DNA from: an uncultured bacterium
GTDB taxonomy: Bacteria; Patescibacteriota; Minisyncoccia; Phycocordibacterales; UBA9973
Assembly (NCBI GenBank): GCA_903907175.1
Contig: CAIVNB010000018.1
Span: forward strand, 1 to 12,650
DNA: 12,650 bases
Direction of reading: 5' to 3'
Shown: positions 7,347 to 12,650 of the stretch, piece by piece
Numbering within the stretch: position 1 is the first letter of the stretch
Layout: the number at the start of each line of letters is the position of its first letter
The notes under the pieces: generated by a model
Database searches by the model: none
Told to the model about the DNA's origin: nothing
The model's input: the letters and a program-made list of their open reading frames with translations, nothing else
Made by a program: the position numbers and the translations under genes

Positions 7347-7778
7347 CTACTGATTTTTATCTTCTTTTTGTAAATCTAAAACATCTAAACTCCATGATAA
7401 ATCTTGTAATTTGCTTCCGGTCAATCTTATATTATTTTGATCCATTGCTCCCTCTTTTTCTTTGCTTGCGAGTGATTCCTGTTTTTTAAAGTTCTTATTT
7501 TTTCTTCTTTTCCAAATATATAATTTATCTTGCATACTATATTTCACAGCGGACTCGAGCATATTTACTAAGGGTTTACTGTTTGGGCGGTAAAAAGTTA
7601 AAGCAAGAGCAAATCCTGCCACTAGAAGTATCGGAATAGCTCCAAATAGAAAACCTAGTAATTTAAAAAGTACATAACAAAGCCCTGCCCCACCAGCCAG
7701 GTACACGAATTGGCTAAAGGTGAATGGACCAAATATTTTATCTTCTATTTCTAAAAATTGTGGTACTTTGAATTGCAT
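7347..7778 (-). CDS. PrgI-family membrane protein (VirB3 position)
   Basis: PrgI proteins occupy the place of VirB3 in T4SS of Gram-positive bacteria and related loci and are normally encoded just before VirB4. The N-terminus carries the family hallmark VPQFLEIEDKIFGPFTFSQF (residues 5-24). Two hydrophobic helices follow (about 24-43 and 46-63), then RPNSKPL, also typical, and a basic cytoplasmic tail (about 84-105). The tail after residue 105 is polar and shows no recognisable domain. At 143 residues it is slightly longer than the roughly 100-120 residues common in the family. The gene is followed after 42 bases by the VirB4 N-terminal-like gene, as expected for the PrgI-VirB4 pair. No strong Shine-Dalgarno is visible; the region before the ATG is A/G-rich. 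Confidence 0.9.
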   Translation of the reverse strand: MQFKVPQFLEIEDKIFGPFTFSQFVYLAGGAGLCYVLFKLLGFLFGAIPILLVAGFALALTFYRPNSKPLVNMLESAVKYSMQDKLYIWKRRKNKNFKKQESLASKEKEGAMDQNNIRLTGSKLQDLSWSLDVLDLQKEDKNQ

Positions 7779-7810
7779 AATTAATAACTTGCGACTTCTT
7801 TCTTCTTGTT

Positions 7811-8665
7811 CTATTCATTCGGATCTAGTCGATAAGGATCAGCTTTTGAAATTTTTGTTTTGTTGTTTATGGAATTTAATATTGATCCTGTATTTTTCCC
7901 TTCCTTTGAAAGATTATCTAATGAATATTCTGTGGTGGTAGATTCTTTTTTATAAGAACCAGAAAGTTTTTGCTCTAGAACTGTTTTTGTGGGTGTTTTA
8001 GAGGGAGGTTCTTTTATTTGCTCTTCGTTCCTTGGAACTACAATGGTCGCTTCATTATTTTGTTTATTTTCTAAGCTTGTACTTGTAGTATTTATATCTG
8101 TTTTTATAACTTTACCTATAAGTTCCTCTGGCATTATTTCAATATCAGTTTTATTGCTCAAGACCGGAGATTCTTTTATGTTTTCTTTTACCTTTATGGG
8201 TTCAGTTGTTCCAACCACATTTGGGGTACTCCCCATAGGGGGTTTTATATTAATAATATTAGGACTATTAACATGTCTATCCGTTTCTATTATATTTGCG
8301 TTATCGAAAGATTCTTTTTTTACAAAAACTTCTGCTCTCTGGCTATTTTTTATAAGTTCATCTTTTATTTTTTTAAAAATAAATTCATTCATTTCATTTA
8401 CCAATAAATCCACCTGAGATCTTGGTATTTTCAATCTTTCTTCTAACTCCTTGGAATAATCTGTTGGATTTAATAGCCCACAAAGCAAAAGCTCTGTTTC
8501 AAGCTCCAAATCTTCTAATTGTTCAAAACTGTATCCTTTTTTCTCTCGCATCCCTAGAATAATAGCTCTCCAATCAACAGAATCTATCGCATGCCGTGTT
8601 TCTCTTGGCAACGCTTCCCTTGCCTTTTCTATTTTTACTTGTAGCATATCTATTGGTGTATCCAT
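7811..8665 (-). CDS. Protein of unknown function, longer member of a tandem paralogous pair
   Basis: I do not recognise a named family. The 284-residue product has no signal peptide or membrane helix and is probably cytoplasmic. Residues 15-104 are helical and align without gaps to residues 12-101 of the neighbouring 166-residue protein, with about 20 identities. The shared pattern is ALPxE, then an Ile, Ser and Trp a few residues on (ALPRET at 18-23, Trp32), then LxGL near residue 63. The rest (about 110-284) is a Lys/Glu/Thr/Pro/Asn-rich linker with no hydrophobic core, like a disordered tail. Proteins with this N-terminal module occur beside PrgI/VirB4 genes in Patescibacteria as far as I recall. 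A role as an adaptor or cytosolic chaperone of the T4SS-like machine is only inference. Confidence 0.8.
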   Translation of the reverse strand: MDTPIDMLQVKIEKAREALPRETRHAIDSVDWRAIILGMREKKGYSFEQLEDLELETELLLCGLLNPTDYSKELEERLKIPRSQVDLLVNEMNEFIFKKIKDELIKNSQRAEVFVKKESFDNANIIETDRHVNSPNIINIKPPMGSTPNVVGTTEPIKVKENIKESPVLSNKTDIEIMPEELIGKVIKTDINTTSTSLENKQNNEATIVVPRNEEQIKEPPSKTPTKTVLEQKLSGSYKKESTTTEYSLDNLSKEGKNTGSILNSINNKTKISKADPYRLDPNE

Positions 8666-8677
8666 GTTGATTATATA

Positions 8678-9178
8678 TTATATAGTAAATTTACTTTTTA
8701 AATCATCGATTTTTGAAGGATTAAGAGTTATGTTGTCGTTTATTTTATTGATTCCCCTATCTTGATCCTCTATTCTTCTAATAAAAGCGGTGTAATCTCC
8801 GCCAGAAAGAATAAAATCTAAATTTTGTTGCCAGTGAATGTTTCTTATCCTCATACTTTTTTTGATATTTTCTGAAAGAATATCAACCATTGGTTTCAAT
8901 ATTTTTTCCTCTACCTCCCCTGCAATTTTTTGAGCGTGATTCTTACTTATTGTGATATCACTCTCAATATCTTCTCCAAGATATTCTTGTTCTGCAAGCC
9001 CAACTAAAACACAACCTATATCAGCTTGAAGTATATTTATATCATCTTCAGTAAGAAAATATCTTTTCCCTATTTCTCCAGAAATTCTTTCCCAGCCGAA
9101 AGAATTTATCACTTCTTGTGATTCTTTGGGCAATGCCCCCATTTGTTCTTTTAAATTTTGTTTTAATTTTTCTGTCAT
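8678..9178 (-). CDS. Protein of unknown function, shorter member of a tandem paralogous pair
   Basis: No named family recognised. The 166-residue product is acidic-to-neutral, soluble and mostly helical, with no signal peptide or membrane segment. Residues 12-101 share the module of the 284-residue neighbour: ALPKES (15-20), Trp29, then VLVGL (57-61) and a final long helix. Its C-terminal part (102-166) differs, with HWQQNLDFIL (115-124) and a short polar tail instead of a long disordered region. It lies 11 bases after the VirB6-like gene and 12 bases before its paralogue, so all three are probably translated from one mRNA. The pair looks like an old duplication that has diverged strongly. 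Confidence 0.8.
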   Translation of the reverse strand: MTEKLKQNLKEQMGALPKESQEVINSFGWERISGEIGKRYFLTEDDINILQADIGCVLVGLAEQEYLGEDIESDITISKNHAQKIAGEVEEKILKPMVDILSENIKKSMRIRNIHWQQNLDFILSGGDYTAFIRRIEDQDRGINKINDNITLNPSKIDDLKSKFTI

Positions 9179-9189
9179 AAATTTATATT

Positions 9190-11874
9190 TTAATGGCTCC
9201 CACTTGTTGGTTTAATTTCTGATTTTACTCCCATTTTAATATTATGTGCGGCTTCTTTATCTGCTGCTGAAAACAAGCCATACGCATTTGAGAGCTTTTT
9301 CCTTGTAATTTTTTTGGCATAATCAGTACCTACCTTGTTTTGTTCTTGTATTATCTCATTCTTTCCAACTCGAACTGTCTCTGTCAGATCTTTTATATTT
9401 TCTATATCTTTTCCATTCCCATCCTTCTTCTTTTTATTTGTGTATTCATATACATCTTCTTCGCCAGTTTCCACAGATATTTTATTACCAGTCTTTATCT
9501 TGTTCCCAGTTTTTACCATTTGTCCTGTTCCTCTCATCCCTCCAATTCCATCTGGAATCATTCTTTCTTTTTCTTCATCTACCTCTTCATCAACTTCTTC
9601 CATCACTTTTTTCTTTTTTGCAGTACCATCTTCATTAAATACCTGTTTTTTCTCTTTTACGATTTCTCCTGTAGTTTTGTCATATTCAAGACCTCCTCTT
9701 ATTGAGTCTTTTTCATTTTGTAGTTTTGTAAGTTGTTTATAAAGATCTTTCGTTTCTTCTTCTTTTCCAGCAACTCCTTTTGTATTACTTAGTTTTTCTT
9801 TTGCAATCTCAATGTCTTTATTTATTTTATCTAATTGAGGATTTAGTGCATTTTCTAATGCCTTTAGATCTTCTTCCATTTTCTTTACCCCTTTCCCTTT
9901 CTTCCCCTTTTCTATTGTTTTCTTTAATTCTTCAGATCTTGCCTCTCTTTTTGCTGATTTAGTTGCCTTATCTTTTTCATAACCACCTTGTCCCCCTGCT
10001 TTCATATTACTCATACCAGTAGATGAGAGATCTTTACCTGCAATCTTTATTCCACGAACATCAAAACTTCCCTTTGCAGCGGTTTTCCCGATGTTTCTAG
10101 TTCCAGTACCAAGCATTTTCCCAAATTTACCCATACCCCCACCTCCTGCTTCCAATTTGGCAAGAGCAGAAGAATTTGCGATTTTACTACCAATTGCTCC
10201 TAGTGTACCTCTTCCCAACATTGCTGCTCCACCCGTCGCTGCACCCAATGCCAATCCACCAACCATAGCCCCGGCCTTGTTCATTGCTGCACCCATCTCT
10301 CCAGCATATTTTATAGCCATTTCTTTTGATTTCATCAAAAGGACAGTTAATATTGCGAAAGGAATTACAACCGACATTACTTTTTGCATAAAATCTGCTC
10401 CTTCTGGAAATTTAACAATCTCACTTAAAAATGTTGTAAACATTACAATGATATACAACATAAAAATAAATATTGGTGCTAAAAATGCATTTTGTAACAA
10501 TTCTTTCCACCAATCTTTGTGTCCTAGTCCTGGGATTTCAAAAGGCAGAGTATAGGATGAAAAAGCAATAGGTGCAAAAATCATAGAAATCCAAAGCATT
10601 ACTACTCTACTGACAAAAAGTAATCCTACAGAAAAGAAAATATAAGCGGCATAAAGAACAATGAACGTTGCTAATATGGTGATGAAGATAAACAAAGCAA
10701 TTCCCCCATCTCCCTTATAAACTTCAGCTGTTACTAATTTTTGAGGATTAAATTTTGAAATTAATCCAATGGAAATAGGTTTTTCTCCAGTACCGCTTAC
10801 CGTAGTGCCGGGAGCTTCATCCTTTGTGGTTATATTGTTGTAAAATACTTTTGCTAAGATATTTGATCCATCAATAATAACCCTAGAAAAAAATAAGCTA
10901 AAATTAATAAGAAGAGCCACGATAATAATTGTACCGATCATTTTTTTATTGTTTGTGACATTCAAACTCAATATCGTTTTAATTGCAATGTAAAGAAGTG
11001 CAATAATAAAGAAAATATTTGCTACGTCTCGTATTGCAGCCCACCCCTTTGTAACAAAACCACTAGTGTAAGAGGTACTATTTGTTGAGTAGTATACGAA
11101 AAAATCAAGAAACCAAGATGCAAGTTTTGCAATCCAAGCAGCAATGGTGAAAAACAAATAAAAAAATTGTGCTACACATCCTCCAAGATTTATTATTCCA
11201 CAGTCAAAAGTAAAAGGTGCTGTACTTCCATCGTTTGGTCTAGGAGCAGTTGGGTCATCTCCTGTTAGTGAACCTCCTTCTGCGGGGGTGGAAAAAGATG
11301 TACCCGTTCCAAATTTATAATAATTTTTTCTAGTTGATCCAAACAGATTAATTCCTCCACCATCTCCGGCTGTTCCGGATTGAACATAAAAATCTGCTGT
11401 GTAGTTTTTTCCGGGAGTTAAATTTAGTACGGACTTCCATCCGTTTATTGTTAGTGGTCCTAGCCACGAATAAGGAGGGAGGATCCCTACTTTACTTGAA
11501 TTGACTAATACTTCTCCTGATAAATCATATGAAGAAACATAATTACCATTTTCCATTACCACTAAAACGGTACTGTTTTCATTTTTTGCAAATATTCCGA
11601 GGATACTATTAGTTAGTATGTATTCTACTTTATCCCAGTCTGATTGTTTCCCGATAATATTAACTTCAAACTCAGCAGTAGATGAACTTCCGCTTAACCA
11701 TTTTATTGAACTACCCGGAAAAAGATTGGTATAGTCTTCCGCTTCTACTTTGTTTGTTTTTATTTCTAAGGCTAATTTTCCATCTTTATTTATTTCAAAG
11801 CTTGGCTGAATTGGCAACAGAAAAATACCTACCATTACTAAAAGCATTATTATCTTTTTGGAGACAATATTCAT
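9190..11874 (-). CDS. VirB6/TrbL-like polytopic membrane protein with long charged C-terminal tail
   Basis: This is the likely channel or platform protein of the T4SS-like system. The 894-residue product begins with a signal peptide or first helix (about 7-24), followed by an extracytoplasmic beta-rich domain (about 45-215). The membrane core (about 235-515) has roughly seven helices, near 235-262, 283-303, 312-330, 391-412, 414-436, 463-484 and 497-514. After the last helix comes a Gly/Ala-rich segment (525-600) typical of TrbL-like proteins, then a Lys/Glu-rich region with coiled-coil character (about 636-730) and acidic/basic low-complexity sequence to the end. It is first in the unit and follows a palindrome-rich leader, with GGAAAA as a modest Shine-Dalgarno six bases before the ATG. 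VirB6/TrbL similarity is by topology and composition rather than a strict motif. Confidence 0.85.
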   Translation of the reverse strand: MNIVSKKIIMLLVMVGIFLLPIQPSFEINKDGKLALEIKTNKVEAEDYTNLFPGSSIKWLSGSSSTAEFEVNIIGKQSDWDKVEYILTNSILGIFAKNENSTVLVVMENGNYVSSYDLSGEVLVNSSKVGILPPYSWLGPLTINGWKSVLNLTPGKNYTADFYVQSGTAGDGGGINLFGSTRKNYYKFGTGTSFSTPAEGGSLTGDDPTAPRPNDGSTAPFTFDCGIINLGGCVAQFFYLFFTIAAWIAKLASWFLDFFVYYSTNSTSYTSGFVTKGWAAIRDVANIFFIIALLYIAIKTILSLNVTNNKKMIGTIIIVALLINFSLFFSRVIIDGSNILAKVFYNNITTKDEAPGTTVSGTGEKPISIGLISKFNPQKLVTAEVYKGDGGIALFIFITILATFIVLYAAYIFFSVGLLFVSRVVMLWISMIFAPIAFSSYTLPFEIPGLGHKDWWKELLQNAFLAPIFIFMLYIIVMFTTFLSEIVKFPEGADFMQKVMSVVIPFAILTVLLMKSKEMAIKYAGEMGAAMNKAGAMVGGLALGAATGGAAMLGRGTLGAIGSKIANSSALAKLEAGGGGMGKFGKMLGTGTRNIGKTAAKGSFDVRGIKIAGKDLSSTGMSNMKAGGQGGYEKDKATKSAKREARSEELKKTIEKGKKGKGVKKMEEDLKALENALNPQLDKINKDIEIAKEKLSNTKGVAGKEEETKDLYKQLTKLQNEKDSIRGGLEYDKTTGEIVKEKKQVFNEDGTAKKKKVMEEVDEEVDEEKERMIPDGIGGMRGTGQMVKTGNKIKTGNKISVETGEEDVYEYTNKKKKDGNGKDIENIKDLTETVRVGKNEIIQEQNKVGTDYAKKITRKKLSNAYGLFSAADKEAAHNIKMGVKSEIKPTSGSH
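9478..9513 (-). repeat. Short in-gene tandem repeat (KTGNKI twice)
   Basis: Residues 788-799 of the VirB6-like protein read KTGNKI twice in succession. The two 18-base units differ at several third codon positions, so the repeat is not a very recent slippage event. It lies in the low-complexity tail, just after an acidic segment with another short repeat (EEVDEEVDEE, about 759-768). Confidence 0.7.
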
Positions 11875-11886
11875 TTTTTCTTTTCC

Positions 11887-11962
11887 AAGGCCTTCCCGCC
11901 TCTGACGGGGCTTTAGGCCTTAGGCTCTGAGTGTTAGTTTTTTAAACTAATACTCAAGGCCT
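11887..11962 (-). repeat. Three AGGCCT palindromes able to form alternative hairpins in the leader of the T4SS-like unit
   Basis: AAGGCCT occurs at 11887-11893, its complement AGGCCTT at 11915-11921, and AAGGCCT again at 11956-11962. The middle copy can pair with the first copy, enclosing a CCCG/CGGG hairpin (11895-11898 with 11906-11909), or with the third copy, enclosing the hairpin at 11929-11955. The two folds exclude each other. On the minus strand, the first-copy fold ends immediately before GGAAAA, the only Shine-Dalgarno candidate of the VirB6-like gene. The GC-rich CCCGCCTCTGACGGGG core stands out in AT-rich DNA and may also be a dispersed palindromic repeat. Confidence 0.6.
11929..11955. 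promoter_or_regulatory. 12-bp stem-loop in the intergenic leader
   Basis: GAGTGTTAGTTT (11929-11940) pairs with AAACTAATACTC (11944-11955) around a TTT loop, with a single G-T pair. No T-tract follows directly on the minus strand, so it is not a clear terminator for the upstream gene in that direction. It is enclosed by two of the three AGGCCT palindromes. Confidence 0.6.
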
Positions 11963-12000
11963 AGTGTCTAAAATTTATTTTTTTCTACTTTTTTCTATCT

Positions 12001-12029
12001 TATATATATTTTACTTTATAAATACATAA
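12001..12029 (-). promoter_or_regulatory. Weak candidate promoter for the T4SS-like unit
   Basis: On the minus strand TTATGT (12029-12024) and TATATA (12006-12001) are 17 bases apart. The first is a poor match to TTGACA and the second a fair match to TATAAT. Transcription from here would start near 11994 and give a leader of about 120 bases that includes all the palindromes. The stretch is so AT-rich that this could be chance, and transcription may instead read through from the gene upstream. Confidence 0.25.
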
Positions 12030-12055
12030 CTTCCTACTACTTTTCTTTAAAAAAT

Positions 12056-12650
12056 TTATTTTGGACTAGAACAAGGGACATCAACACCACCATTTAATCC
12101 ACTGCATACCCAATCATAAGAAACTGCGTTCGTTGCGTTTAATTTACTTGTGCCAACCTTACAGGAAAAACGAGCTTGGTCACAAACACCTTTTGCGGAA
12201 GTGAAAGGAGAAGTCACTATTACTGTGGCAGTCGCAGAAGCACTTACTTTAGCATCGTTTTGGCAAGTAAGAGTGTATGTATATGTCTTTACTGTAGTTA
12301 AGATGCCGAGCCTAATTGAATTTGGTAATTTTGTAGCTCTGTCGATTGTAGTTGCACTTCTTGTTCCTTTCCAATCTCCACCTGCAGTACAAGTTGTTGC
12401 ATTGGCGACTGACCAAGTGAGAATTGGGCTAACTATATTTACAGTGCCTGATGTTGGATTCACTATTAAGGTCACAGATGGGGCAGTTGAAGGTTTTGGA
12501 TTTCCGGAACCAATCACAATCCCCGCCCAAGCACCACAGTTATTATTCTCATTCGATTCTTTAATAGAAAGAGGATCAACAGGATTGTTCATACCAATCT
12601 GATCTGCACAAGCACGAACATAATATGTTCCAGCAGTTTTGAAATTATAA
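12056..12650 (-). CDS. Secreted Cys-rich protein with CARDB-like and Ig-like domains, 3' part only
   Basis: The reading frame is open to the window edge, so the start lies outside; about 198 residues are visible. The first visible part (YYVRACADQIG, then ESNENNNCGAW) fits the end of a CARDB-type adhesion domain. Next comes an Ig-like domain beginning near PSVTLIVNPTSG, with ATTCTAGGDWKG and YTYTLTCQND, a pattern common in surface proteins of Patescibacteria. The last part, GVCDQARFSCKVG to YDWVCSGLNGGVDVPCSS, is another small Cys-containing module. The even spread of cysteines suggests disulfides outside the membrane. A methionine at 12592 lies inside the CARDB-like motif and is not the start. 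It is on the same strand as the T4SS-like unit but 181 bases ahead of it, and may be a surface or pilus-tip adhesin. Confidence 0.85.
   Translation of the reverse strand, partial: YNFKTAGTYYVRACADQIGMNNPVDPLSIKESNENNNCGAWAGIVIGSGNPKPSTAPSVTLIVNPTSGTVNIVSPILTWSVANATTCTAGGDWKGTRSATTIDRATKLPNSIRLGILTTVKTYTYTLTCQNDAKVSASATATVIVTSPFTSAKGVCDQARFSCKVGTSKLNATNAVSYDWVCSGLNGGVDVPCSSPK

Noticed and set aside
7989..8417. Plus-strand 142-codon frame opposite the 284-residue protein
   Set aside because: It is the mirror of the low-complexity linker of the minus-strand gene; its hydrophobic look is a by-product of antisense translation.
9335..9742. Plus-strand open frames opposite the VirB6-like tail
   Set aside because: They are antisense to Lys/Glu-rich low-complexity coding sequence, consist of Phe/Ser/Leu runs, and show no start signal or family resemblance.
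10091..10555. Plus-strand 154-codon frame rich in Pro and Ala
   Set aside because: Antisense to the Gly/Ala-rich segment and membrane helices of the VirB6-like gene, with no promoter or ribosome binding site.
12150..12602. Plus-strand 150-codon frame at the right end
   Set aside because: It lies opposite the CARDB/Ig-like gene, whose minus-strand frame has recognisable domain motifs and stays open to the window edge.
1..12650. CRISPR arrays, tRNA or rRNA genes, insertion sequences
   Set aside because: No spaced direct repeats, no cloverleaf tRNA pattern with conserved arms, no rRNA motif and no transposase-like protein were seen on either strand.

Overview
The window looks like chromosomal DNA from a bacterium of the Candidate Phyla Radiation (Patescibacteria), most likely a Parcubacteria-type lineage. 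The grounds are AT-rich sequence, very tight gene packing, A-rich ribosome binding sites, and a gene set I associate with that group: an Oxa1-type YidC followed by a KH-R3H Jag protein, then a PrgI / VirB4 / VirB6-like / two-helix pilin locus surrounded by secreted Ig-like proteins. The standard genetic code fits, and every complete gene ends in TAA or TAG. The assignment is by recognition only; no rRNA or other marker gene is present.

Layout. Bases 1-1369 (+ strand) hold the end of the usual rpmH-rnpA-yidD-yidC-jag cluster: a possible YidD tail, YidC and Jag. Bases 1370-1485 are a convergent intergenic region with a bidirectional intrinsic terminator and nested palindromes. Bases 1486-11874 (- strand) form one compact nine-gene unit with gaps from -14 to 42 bp. 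In transcription order it encodes a VirB6/TrbL-like polytopic protein with a long charged tail, two small paralogous proteins of unknown function, a PrgI-family membrane protein (VirB3 position), a separate VirB4 N-terminal-like protein, the VirB4 ATPase, a secreted Ig-like protein, a two-helix T4SS-type pilin fused to an M15-like zinc-peptidase domain, and a membrane-anchored beta-propeller-like protein. Bases 11875-12055 are a leader with three AGGCCT palindromes that can form alternative hairpins just before the first start codon. Bases 12056-12650 are the 3' part of a further secreted Cys-rich protein with CARDB-like and Ig-like domains.

How it may work together. VirB4 would power, and the VirB6-like and PrgI proteins would form, an inner-membrane platform. 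The two-helix pilin would be the extruded or translocated subunit, and its M15-like domain could trim or bind the peptidoglycan that the structure must cross. The secreted Ig-like and propeller proteins would act at the outer face. No relaxase, VirD4 coupling protein, VirB11, VirB8, VirB9 or VirB10 is seen, so this is a reduced, monoderm-style T4SS-like machine. Its real job (pilus, DNA uptake, host attachment or protein export) cannot be read from the sequence. The most distinctive items are the pilin-peptidase fusion, the tandem paralogue pair and the palindromic leader.
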